NCBI RefSeq assembly: GCF_027942865.1
Contig: NC_134510.1
Span: 22,437,209-22,501,208 of the forward strand
From: Odontesthes bonariensis
Lineage: Eukaryota > Chordata > Actinopteri > Atheriniformes > Atherinopsidae
Length of the DNA stretch: 64,000 bases
Reading direction: 5' to 3'
Positions 47,101-57,056 of the stretch are shown piece by piece. Made by a program: the position numbers and the translations under genes. The notes beneath the pieces were generated by a model. That model ran no database searches. It was given only the letters and a program-made list of their open reading frames with translations, and was not told where the DNA came from. The stretch's first letter is position 1, and the number at the start of each line of letters is the position of its first letter.

Positions 47101-50100
47101 GTTGTTTGAAGTCAAGTAGAGCCGAACCTGGAAGGGACTTTGGGGACTCTTTCACAAGTTGTAGGCCAAGCCTCTGCTGGTGCTAAGAGGAAAATAGATT
47201 GATATAACTGTCCTTCAACAGTTGCACAGTCAAGTTGACATGGAAATATATATATATACGGTAGCGCTTTTTACCACTGATTCCTCCAGAAATTGGTCCA
47301 AACTCTCTCTCATCTCCTTTATTTTGGCCACAGACAGAGTCATCGATTCCAGAGGCGCGAGCTGCTTCTCTCCTGCTACACTAAACCAGTGTTTTATCTG
47401 AAAAGGATAAGGGATTGCTTATCAAGTGAGTATTTCATCACAACAGATGAAAAAGCTACCAAAGATCTGCAGAACAGGTGATAATGTCACGATGCAAGTA
47501 AAAATTTGAGATCACCTGCTGCGTTTGCTCCTCAAACTTGCGCACCTCCAGCAGGCTCTCTAACTCTTTCTGTGACTTGTTGGACAAGATCACAAGCTTA
47601 TGAACCTCTTCATCTACTTGGTTGTACAGTTCATTCAAGATGTCAACGGTGTCCCTGGAAAAAAAAAAACAAAGCAATAATATTCACACAGGATGTAGGG
47701 AGTTTAATTTTAATCATCACAAGGCCACCCTGTCCTCCAGCTGTACCTGTAGTTCTCATTCTCGCAGGCCTCTTCCTTCCTGATGCGAGCGAGTACAGTT
47801 CCTCCTTCTAGGCGCAGGCTGTTTAGACGAGTGTCATCTAGCACACACTTCATGAGATGCCTCTGCTGTTCTAACACCTCAGACACCTCCTGATTTAAAT
47901 ACAAACAGTGACAAATGAACGGCTGCAGTTTTGCAATGGAAGTTAAAAAAAAAAAAAAAAGGCAAAAGATCAAAAGAAAGGCTTTGACAGCAAATTAGTC
48001 TTTTCAGGCATATCAGAATCATGATCTTCTGTGGGAGAGAATAATGCCTTCCTGTTGTGGTCGTCAGGCTCTTTGTAGACTTTTTTTACATGCACAAAAA
48101 ACAACACAACACACTGAGGGGCTACACAGATGACACCCAACAAGACAGATGCCTCTGTCTGAAAATCTCAACTTGTCTGTCTGAAATATTCACATAGGTA
48201 AAAGAATGTTTCCTTCGACAAACTGTCTTTTAAACTGAACGGTTGGTCCCAGCCAATCAGTCCATCCAGCACAATATCGACATAAAAACTGCACTTAAAA
48301 TGTCCTCCCAATGAAACTCGCTGTTCTCGTTTTATGGTTCCAGGATGGTGACACATGGTACCAAATCTTTTAGAGCTGGAGTAACATTCTACTTTTACAA
48401 ATCTCTTGAAGACTGATCTCTTCCATCTCTGTTATATTTGTACTTTGTCATTTAAATAGATTTGAAAAGACTTGGCACTTAGTGTGTTGGTCAGGGTTTA
48501 CTACTGTACTGAAGCTCTTATAATTCAAAGCTAAATACTATAAAGGTTATTGATCTTGTCTTCGCAACCATCATGGAAGCTAACACCAGAACAGCTCCTC
48601 AGCTGCTCAAAAATCCAAGCAGCTATTGTGTGTCAGAGGAGACACTTATACAAGAAGGGCAGACTGCCTGCAGAGTTTGGTCCTGACCTTAGAGGTCTTA
48701 AGGTCGCCGCTGGCGCTCAGTGTGCTGATAGAGTCCTGAAGGGAGGCGATGGCTGCACTGCAGCTGCTGGCAAATGGTTCAATTTTCTGCAAGAAAACAA
48801 GAAAGGAAAAAGTGACAGAGGGAGATTATTAGCATAAGTCAAAACAAAACTGTTGCCAAATGTGAAACTGATCATGTTTCAACTGGCTCAGAGATGTCAT
48901 TTCCAGTAACTGTGCACAGCTTCGGCGAAATTGCAACTATTCCTTTTTCTCGTGCTACAAGTTTCTTGCAATGTAAACTGGAAGCAAACAAACAAAAAAA
49001 CAATGTCTTCCAAGCCAAGCTGAGTTTGCGAAATATATTTCTGATACTGGCCACAGTCCAGCCACCTCTGTCACACCCACCTGCCTGAAGCTGATCCAGT
49101 GGTTGTGGTCGTAGCTGAAGGTGCCCTCCAGGTCTCGTGTGAGCTGGGTTAGGTCAATGTGCTTCGACAGGGCCTTCAGGGATGACAGCGTCTCAGTCTG
49201 AGCAACAGAGAAGAAAAATGCAAACAAACACAAAGGTCTTTGTCAAAGTGTGCCACTTTTGGTGCCCTTAGGCAATAGCATTCTAATGCTGCTACAGCCC
49301 AACTTCTGCTCAGCTTTAATCTCTGTCATCAGAGCTTGTAGGATGGAGGTAAGATAAGAATTAATCAAATCTATATCCAGTAACAAAGTTGTTTAAACTG
49401 ATGCAAATCTCTTTATTAAAACTACTTTGATCAATTATAAAACAAGATAAAGAGTCTTTGTTTTTTTGTTTGTTTACCTGAATATTGATGTCTTTATCAA
49501 GTTTGGCTGATAGCTCCTTGTCCACCAGGAACAGAACGGAGTAAAGTGCATTTGGTACTAAAGCCTGAGAACAACAAGCACAGGCAATTGTACACTCACT
49601 TTAGATAAGGATCAATGAATTATGCATGTTTGTTTCTGAAGTGAACTACAGTACAAAAAAAAAAGAATTACAGTCTTACATTCCTACAGAAACCTGACAG
49701 AAACTCATTACCATTATATGATGCTATGCATCTTGTGAGTTGGCTGCAGCCAATCCACGCCCAGCGTGTGGTTAAAAACAGACAAGTATGGACTGGCCTC
49801 TCCACAAGAGCCTTAAGGCCAGGCTTTTTTTTAAAAAACACAATGTCTTGGAAGTGCATGCACTACAACTTTAAGGTGTGCCTCTTCAAAAACACAAGCC
49901 ACACAGTGTCAGAGACTGTGAGGCAGAACAATAGCGAACGTGTAAGGAATGACAGCGTGCCATTACTTTAATGAGGAGACATAGCAATGAAGCTCAGAGG
50001 ACAGCAGATACTTCTGCAGGGTTGAAAAGGCCTTTGGGCGTGTTTGGATGGTAATTACATATTTTTCCACTGCAGGCTCACCTGAAATTCAGACAGAGAT

Positions 50101-51642
50101 GACAACAGAGCTGGAACCGGCTGCTGCCTTCTACTGTCTATTACAACAGTTAGACCTTGATCACGTCTTTCTTTCCTAAAACCAGAGTATTACAGTTAGT
50201 GCACTGTCTTTGTTAAACACCTGGTTGCATGTGCTACACAAAAATTGGTACACCCTCTATCACAACTGAGAAATCTCATGAATTGTGAAGTTGGGTGTAG
50301 GGGGTATTTAAAAGATTTCCAAAAATACTGATCTTCATTTCAAACGTTTTATCACTTGTCTGCTGCATTATAACGGATGCAGTGGGAACACCGTAAAGGT
50401 GTTAAAAATTCAGTCAGTTGTATTGATAATGTTTTATAGGACTGTGTTTGTGCTCGCCCCAAGAGTAAAAAAAAAGTTATTTAAACAGGTAATTTATTTG
50501 TTTAATTGCTATTTTTTTTCCAACAATCCTGTGTTGCTTAATAGTGATTAAACCTGAGCATGTGAGACATACCGCAGAGTTGAGTGGTAGTAGCCTAGTA
50601 AACATGTTAGGTCGTTGACTGTGGACGTCTCGCCTGCCCACGCCTGAGCTCTTGTACACACCTGCAGCACAGCTCTCCCACTGCGATCTCTGTTTCCTGG
50701 AAGAGATGGCAGGGTGGTCAACACTTTAGAACAAAAACTGAAGACGCTTTAGAGTGTAATCGTGTTCATGATAACCTTTAAATGAGGGGAGGAACCCATG
50801 CCACCTTTAGGAAAAGGTTTCATAATCTTTTCATTACAAATAAGCGAGAGTGAGAAAACAATGGGCTAAATGAAGGACTGCACAACAATATATGATATTT
50901 TCCATAAGTAAAAGACTAATATTAAAAAAAAGCAGGGAAAAAGTTGAGGAAAATTTGTGTTGGGTGTGTGTATTTCATGATTTTAATGAGATGTTCTTAA
51001 AAAAACTGTATAATAGTATAAAAGTATATTACAAGGAGCTAATAAATAATTTACTATTTCACCACTAAATGCTATACACAGGCATCTAAATCTGATTAAG
51101 CCAAACTCTAATAAAAACTCTATTTCATAGTTTACGTGTTGGCAACACACATGAAATAAGGGAAATATTTCCCAACAATTATGTGTCACAACATTTTAAA
51201 CCAGTGAATGACTTTGGCTGATAAGTGAAATAGACACATAAGACAAACTGATGGTTGGGAATGAGAAACCCCACCTGGCAAGATCACGGCCCCTGAAGTG
51301 AGCAGCTCTCGCCTGACATCTGACATCAGTTTGGGGAAGGCTGAATTATTGTCGAAAGAAGAGCTCCGATCTGAAGCCAGCGTCACGGTCATCCCGTTGG
51401 CAGCTTTGGGACTGTGTGACTCTTCGCCACTTGTTTTGCAGTCATCACGCTGTCCTGTGGAGATAAATATAACGAGTGAGCATCAGTTTGATAGATGTTT
51501 ACCTATGTTCAAAAATAAAGAACATTCAGTATAATTAGAAGTTTACTTTCACCAGTCTGTACTTTTTAGCCCCTCAAGAAACAAGTGTTTATTAGTGGGA
51601 AGATAGATGTGCTCAATTAGTGAGTTCACCTTGAGTCATCAT
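38169..51642 (-). CDS. plekhg4: Puratrophin-1/PLEKHG4-family Rho guanine nucleotide exchange factor
   Basis: Cytosolic Dbl-family activator of Rho GTPases. Exons: 51630-51642 (candidate start exon), 51275-51454, 50573-50696, 50082-50175, 49478-49564, 49081-49197, 48688-48786, 47747-47889, 47516-47654, 47275-47397, 47018-47182, 45808-46673, 45375-45624, 44337-44426, 43972-44196, 43596-43766, 43329-43506, 41893-42009, 41344-41625, 40824-41050, 38169-38174. Phases close throughout, giving about 1,231 residues. Domains: SEC14-like about 55-205 ([24 protein letters not shown]); helical spectrin-like about 206-515; Ser/Thr-rich linker; DH about 718-905 ([38 protein letters not shown]); PH about 906-1020; Ser-rich tail with [14 protein letters not shown] and [12 protein letters not shown], as in PLEKHG4. 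PLEKHG4 versus PLEKHG4B is unresolved, hence caution on the symbol. The first and last exons are the weakest calls; the rest is solid. Confidence 0.85.
39313..39476 (+). mobile_element. Short poly(A)-tailed retroposon with 17-bp target duplication
   Basis: A 164-bp insert, pyrimidine-rich and ending CCCCCAGTCCGG plus about 17 A, is bounded by perfect copies of AAGAAGTTGGTGAGACA at 39296-39312 and 39477-39493. The A tail and duplication show LINE-driven insertion. The source is unknown: a severely truncated LINE 3' end is the simplest guess. It lies in the last intron of plekhg4. Confidence 0.85.
42285..43302 (+). mobile_element. Degenerate Tc1-like DNA transposon with terminal inverted repeats
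   Basis: The left end CCATGGAAAAAGTAAACACAC pairs with a right end whose reverse complement reads CCATGTGTAAAAGTACACAC. Toward the right a transposase scrap is visible around 43090-43130 (GGAGCATGGTGCTGGTGGTA, TGACGGTTTGGGATTTCTTT), matching the HAGGGxMVWGCF block of Tc1 relatives. The middle (about 42340-42780) is T-rich and may itself be foreign. It ends 27 bp short of plekhg4 exon 43329-43506, in the preceding intron on the low-coordinate side. Confidence 0.6.
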
Positions 51643-53064
51643 GGAATCCAGGTGTTTCGTCAGGCTTAGTCATGGCTAACACTGGTGTTATTAGACTTTC
51701 TTATCTTCACCCCCTCCTATTGAGCCTGGCGTAGCTGGAGGCTCTGTTTACAGGAATCATGTGCATTCAGATTGCTAAAACAGCAAATATTCCAACAGAA
51801 TGCTGTAACTGCACCCGACATGATTTTATGGGCAAAAAATGTATCAGCGAAAATCTTCATTTTTTGTGGTTTTTAATGCTAAAATGCCATATTATTTCTA
51901 ATATCACAATATCATAATTTTTAATGCTGGGACTTATTTCCTTTTGTTGGCCCATCTAATGCCAAACTAAAAGTTTAGCAACTCAAAGCTTTTCTTGGGA
52001 CAGTTGCTTTTGAAAACAAAAAAATATATATAATAAGAGTAATATTTCCCTGTCTCATCAAAGTTTGATGACTTTTTGATCAATTTTCCTCTACATGTTT
52101 CACACTGAGCAGTAAGGCTAGAAAGTCCTCTACAGGCAGTAGAAGTTTCCTCAGGTTTAGATTTGAATTTTAATTTTAATTTGCATTTGAATATTAACAG
52201 CATTTTCTTTCAGCGCTGATAAACAAGTTGTAAACATTAAAGTCGTGTTAATCGAGAGGCTTCGGAGGCTGGTTGCAGGTAAAAACAGACTTGCTTAGGT
52301 TGCTTAGGACAATACACACTGACTTGAATGGTAGATAAGAGGTGGTGCAAACTCAGACAAGAGAAGCTATCTAAACAACACAGCTTCCCCTTTCTAAATG
52401 AAGCATCAGCTTTTTGTAAGCCACTCTACCGTTAATAGTGTTTACTTGCAGTGACGGGAATTATGCCAAAAGATGGCATTCATGAACAGCAAAGGCTCAA
52501 AACAACAAAATCAGCAAGGTACTCTACATACAAGCTTTTTGCTGAAAAAAAAAAAGTAATGTAAGCTTTTTAGTAACTGTAATTCAGCAACAGTACAGTT
52601 CTCAATGCTTGTCAGATTAATAGTTCATTTGTAATTTCATTGCTCGGTTACATCCAACTAGTTATTTTCCAAGCCTGTATCTATGACATTTTGAATCCCG
52701 GGGAATAAGAATTTTCCCTCGTCACATAACTTTTAGAAGATAACTATACCAAATAACCATAATTAAGTGGCAGAACCCTGATATAGACACATAAAAAAAA
52801 ACATCTCCATATATTTGATTTGTTGCGCTCAAAGCCTGTCAAAACATGTCTAATGAGCTTTTATTGGTCAGTATGTTTAGAAGACTTGACTTCAGCCCAG
52901 ATATTTCACTCTGGTCTTTGTGAAAATATACAAGTTCTCTTGTATCAACACAACCCATTACTTTTGGCATTTTATTCTGACTTGATGACAAGTCATTTGA
53001 ACTGTTTTCTACACAAATATATTACTCATATATCAAACCCCGCTCCTACGCCAGAGCAGTAGCC
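51643..53064. other. Upstream flank (or 5' intron) of plekhg4
   Basis: AT-rich DNA without a recognisable coding exon. If 51630-51642 is the first coding exon, this contains its 5' UTR and perhaps promoter. The 5' UTR of the LINE beginning near 53.0 kb must also start in here, but its first base could not be found. Confidence 0.4.
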
Positions 53065-53490
53065 ATGGGAAGAAATGTTGGTGAGGACGCGGAGCCAGGT
53101 GATCAACTGACGCTGGAGGGGCAAGTTTTGCAATTTTTGAAAGGCAAGGACATTCACCTGGATGCAAACAATATCTCAGCTTGCCACACGCTTCCGCGCA
53201 GAGATAAAGTAAAACCTGCAATCATCCTGCGCCTTATGAGCAGGAAACACAAAGTTGAGTTACTACGACAAGGCAAGAAACTGAGAGGATCTGAAGTTTA
53301 CTTGAATGAGCACTTAACTAAGAAAAAGTCTGAAATTGCATGAGAAGCCCGAATCTTGAAGAAAAATAACAAGATCAAATCAACATGGACACGAAACTGC
53401 AAGGTGTTCATACAGCTGATCGGGTCCACCCCGGAGCAGTCCAAAGTCATACTGGTAAGGGAACGACAAGACCTTGAACAATACAGATGA
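53065..53490 (+). pseudogene. ORF1 of the outer LINE, with one internal stop
   Basis: Reads ISACHTLPRRDKVKPAIILR and RKHKVELLRQGKKLRGSEVY, wording typical of the nucleic-acid-binding ORF1 of fish LINEs, then TGA at 53341-53343. The same frame continues with NNKIKSTWTRNCKVFIQLIG to a final TGA at 53488. The N-terminal half expected upstream (coiled coil) is not in this frame, so ORF1 may be 5'-truncated. Confidence 0.7.
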
Positions 53491-53946
53491 TGAAGATGTT
53501 AAACTTAGTATTTATTTTGAGTACCTTCGTGAAAGGAGAGATTAAGTTTGAGTCTGGCAAAGTAAACAAAATGGACTGTAAATGGATTATATGTGGAAAT
53601 AAGGTGGAAAGAATGAGTCTAAGTGTCAAGCCTCTTCTGGATTGGGACATAACTGGTTTTTCATTCTTGAAGAAAACTATTCTGGGAACCTTGAGTAAAG
53701 ACAACATGGGAATTACTATTATTTTGTTATGGATTATAAACATTAACGGACAGTGTTGTGGACAGTTTGTTGTCATGGACAAGACGGTTACATTATTGTT
53801 GGACTTGGGACAGCATAAGGAAGGGAGAATTTGGAAGTGGGACTTACTAACAATGGGATGTTTTGGACCAATGGACTCCTTGTATGCAAGAAAGAGCGTT
53901 TGTTTATATGTATGATTGTCATGGCTGTAAAAGTAACACCAAATAG

Positions 53947-54945
53947 ATGGATGTAAATGAAAATGATTTTCTGAGTATATTGGAAGAAACTTATGACAGT
54001 GAAATTGTGCATACGATGAATGATAATATAAATGAATTATATGTAAATTATGTGGACACAAATTTAAATATAGGAGATACAGCAAATTATAAAGTAAATG
54101 AGTTTGGAAATAGTATAGATCCTGATAGTCAATTTTACAACAATAACATAAGAAATGATTGTAAATATTTTACAGATGATGAATTTAAACGTATCAATAT
54201 GGAAGGAGCTTTTACTGTGGTTCATTTCAATAGCAGGAGTCTGTATAAAAATTACAATAACATCAAAGAGTATTTAAAACAGTTTAAAAAGTTCAGTGTT
54301 ATTGCTGTATCTGAGACCTGGCTTGATACTGTAAAGGGTAGTGATGTAGAAATAGAGGGTTATACACTGTTTACATTAAGTAGGCCTGGAAAAAAAGGTG
54401 GGGGAGTTGCACTGTATGTGGACTCAAAATTCAAATGTAAAGAGATGCCTAGTAAAACTATAGCTGTCGATGGAGTGCTTGAGTGCCTGACAGTTGAAAT
54501 AAACTTAGAGAAATCAAAACACATAATAGTTACTTGTGTATACAGACCACCGGGATCAGGTCTGGATCAATTCAACCAATTGATAGATAACTTGTTTAGA
54601 AGTTCAAGAAAGGTCCATATTGTATGTGGAGATTTCAATATCAACCTTCTGAACCCACAACAAAATGTTAAGACCACAGAATTTACCACAGCCATGTTTA
54701 GCAATAGTCTATTTCCACTGATACTTAAACCAACAAGAATCACAACAGACACAGTAACATTGATCGACAATATATTCACAAATCAACTAGGAAGTCAAAT
54801 CACATCAGGATTACTTATAAATGACATAAGTGATCATTTTCCCGTGTTTAGCATTTTCCATCAACTTATTCAAACTGTCAAACCAATGAAAGAAAAAATA
54901 AAACAATATCAAATGATTAGAATTAGAACACCTGGGACGTCATGA
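53947..54945 (+). pseudogene. ORF2 of the outer LINE, endonuclease part (cut by the nested insert)
   Basis: APE-like endonuclease with VVHFNSRSLYKNYNNIKEYL, AVSETWLD (metal-binding Glu), VTCVYRPPGSGLDQFN, VCGDFNINLL (Asp/Asn catalytic pair) and TLIDNIFTNQ...NDISDHFPVF (terminal His). Uninterrupted from 53947 to the insertion point at 54934. The last three codons after 54934 belong to the nested element. Confidence 0.85.
54919..54934 (+). repeat. Left copy of 16-bp target-site duplication
   Basis: AGAATTAGAACACCTG, perfectly repeated at 59584-59599 on the other side of the nested LINE. Confidence 0.97.
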
Positions 54946-54959
54946 GCCGTGCAGCTGCC

Positions 54960-55580
54960 TGAGAGGTTAGCTCCCTGTCCCTTATTATTAAAGAAGGCTC
55001 AGAGGAAGGAGATACAATCCTGTGGATTGACCAATTTCTTCACGAACTTCTTAAACTGCCGGCCGAATTTGAACTACGACTGGACCGTGCTCATAGGTCC
55101 CTTATACAAAAACCCACCAGCCCGACGGCAAACCCAAGGTCTTTTGTCTTGAAGTTTCACAACTTTCAAACTAAACAACTAGAGCTGGAGAAAGCATGGA
55201 AGGAGAAGAATTTAACTTACAAGGGAGAGAGGATTACGCTGAGCCACGATTACTCTCCTACGCTGCAGAAGAGGAGAATGGAATATGCGCCCATCAAAAA
55301 GCAATTGAAAGCCAAGCAAATTCCAAAGCCCCTACCCAGCGAAGTTGAAGGTGTTCACACAAGACGCAACCCTGGTTTTCGATGCTGCGTGGAAGGCAGC
55401 AGAGGGCCTGCGACACTTGGGAATCGAAGTGGAGCTATCCAAAGAAGAACGACGGGAGAGAGATCTGCATCACATGGGCTGGAGTGGGAAGAGCAGCCGA
55501 GCGCGGATGGACGGCAACCTACTGCGAGCCATGCAAGGTTTTCTCAACGTACATGGTGAGACCGTTACAACTGTAGAGTG
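54960..55580 (+). pseudogene. ORF1 remnant of the nested L1/Tx1 LINE
   Basis: Read across frames it shows LPAEFELRLDRAHRSL, FVLKFHNFQTKQLELEKAWK and LKVFTQDATLVFDAAWKAAE, resembling the RNA-binding and C-terminal parts of L1-type ORF1 proteins. A stop at 55150 and a shift near 55340 break it. The N-terminal half is absent. Confidence 0.65.
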
Positions 55581-56358
55581 ATACCTTTCAGGTATGCACT
55601 CACAGAGAACTATGGGGACATATTTTGATTCATTACTCTTATAATTAATACGCCAGCCACTCTGTTCTCTCTTTTTTTCTTCTCGCTCTTCTCGAGTTCA
55701 GCGATTTTAACGCATGAGAGAGAATGCAGACTTGGTTCCAATTGACAATGTGACAGTTATGAAAATTGTTTTCCATATAACTTAAACTGTACAATGGTCT
55801 TCATTTCCTTGCCTTTGTGGAAAAAAAACATTTTGGTTGCGGTTTAAAACTGGGCTTTATGGTCATTATTTTTTATTTATTTATTTGTACTTATTCATTT
55901 ATATGGGCTATATAAAGGCAGCCAATATTTTATTTCTATCTTATATAACTCATTGCTGGCTTGCTCTAGTTAACCAAATCTTCAGTTTACTACACAAATA
56001 GGCTACTTAATTTTCATATTATATGTGTGTACAGAGGACAGGGTGCAAATACGCCTCTGGTGGTAGGGAGAGATTTTTTCTTCTCACTCAGCAGAAGACA
56101 CCTGAAGCTGGAGGCACAGGTGGGATCAAAACCACCTGGAAATTCTCTTTTGTTTGTCTTATATGAGGATTTTTTATTTTTTAGGGGAGGCCCTCACCTC
56201 ATGGAAAGGAGAGGCTTTCCTCCCACGCTAGATGTTCATTCTAGATCAGCAAAGGGTCGTTTAGAGACCCCTGCCTTGGAATCACTGTTTTCTTATTTCT
56301 TGTTTTGGTATGTAAGTTTTATTTTCATTGTTGTCACAGGGAGTGAAACATTTTATTT
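55581..56358 (+). other. Spacer between ORF1 and ORF2 of the nested LINE
   Basis: About 0.8 kb, AT-rich, without convincing coding content; longer than usual inter-ORF spacers of L1 elements, so it may carry rearranged or foreign sequence. Confidence 0.4.
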
Positions 56359-57051
56359 TTGTCACAAAATAAGGATACACAGACAATACAAATGGCTGGT
56401 AATAACACTAAAATAATCTCATATAATGTTAACGGGCTGTTAAATCCTATTAAGCGATCTAAAATTCTATCGAAAATGAAAAAAGAAAAGGCACATGTGG
56501 TTTATTTACAGGAGACCCACCTAAATGACAAGGAACATGGAAAACTGAAAACAATGGGTTTTAACGAATTATTTTTCTCATCATATAAATCAGGACACAG
56601 AAGAGGAGTGGCAATCCTTATCTCCAAAAAAGTTATCTTTGAAAAACTATCTGAAATAAAAGATAAAGAGGGTAGATATGTCCTAGTTAAAGGAAAGATA
56701 GATGGAAACATAGTCACATTATTTAACATTTATGCACCCCCAGGAAGTGATAAATCCTTTTTTCAAAAATTAACTGAAATGATGACAACAGAAACTGAGG
56801 GTCTTCTTATATGTGGGGGAGATCTTAATATTCATTTACAACCAAAACTTGATTGTTCAAGTGAGAAACCAGATGAAACGAAGTTAGTTAAAAACGTCAA
56901 CACACTTTTTAAAGATGTTGGCCTTATTGACATTTGGAGAGAGCTATTCCCTCAGAGTGAAGTGAAATTCATGAAGCATTTGAGAAATACTACAAAAGCT
57001 TATACACCAGAGTCCCAGGAGGAAGTATATCTCAGACTGACACTTTTTTAA
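56359..57051 (+). pseudogene. ORF2 endonuclease portion of the nested LINE
   Basis: APE endonuclease start: IISYNVNGLLNPIKRSKIL (Asn), VVYLQETHLNDKEHG (catalytic Glu), HRRGVAILISKKV, NIYAPPGSD and LLICGGDLNIHLQP (Asp/Asn). After DIWREL the typical SRIDYF and final SDH blocks are absent: the frame jumps to sequence that in another frame reads YYKSLYTRVPGGSISQTD, which belongs just before the RT. A deletion with frameshift is therefore present and the endonuclease is incomplete. Confidence 0.8.
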
Positions 57052-57056
57052 ACTCA

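Noticed and set aside
50657-50662. GTGTGT after RAVLQ as the splice donor of a plekhg4 exon
   Set aside because: The frame continues as VCTRAQAW, matching the family's SEC14-like region, to a better-placed gtatgt donor at 50572, and only that end keeps phase with the next exon.
53447-54085. 212-codon minus-strand open frame
   Set aside because: Antisense to the outer LINE (inter-ORF region and start of ORF2); Leu/His/Ser-rich, with no protein resemblance.
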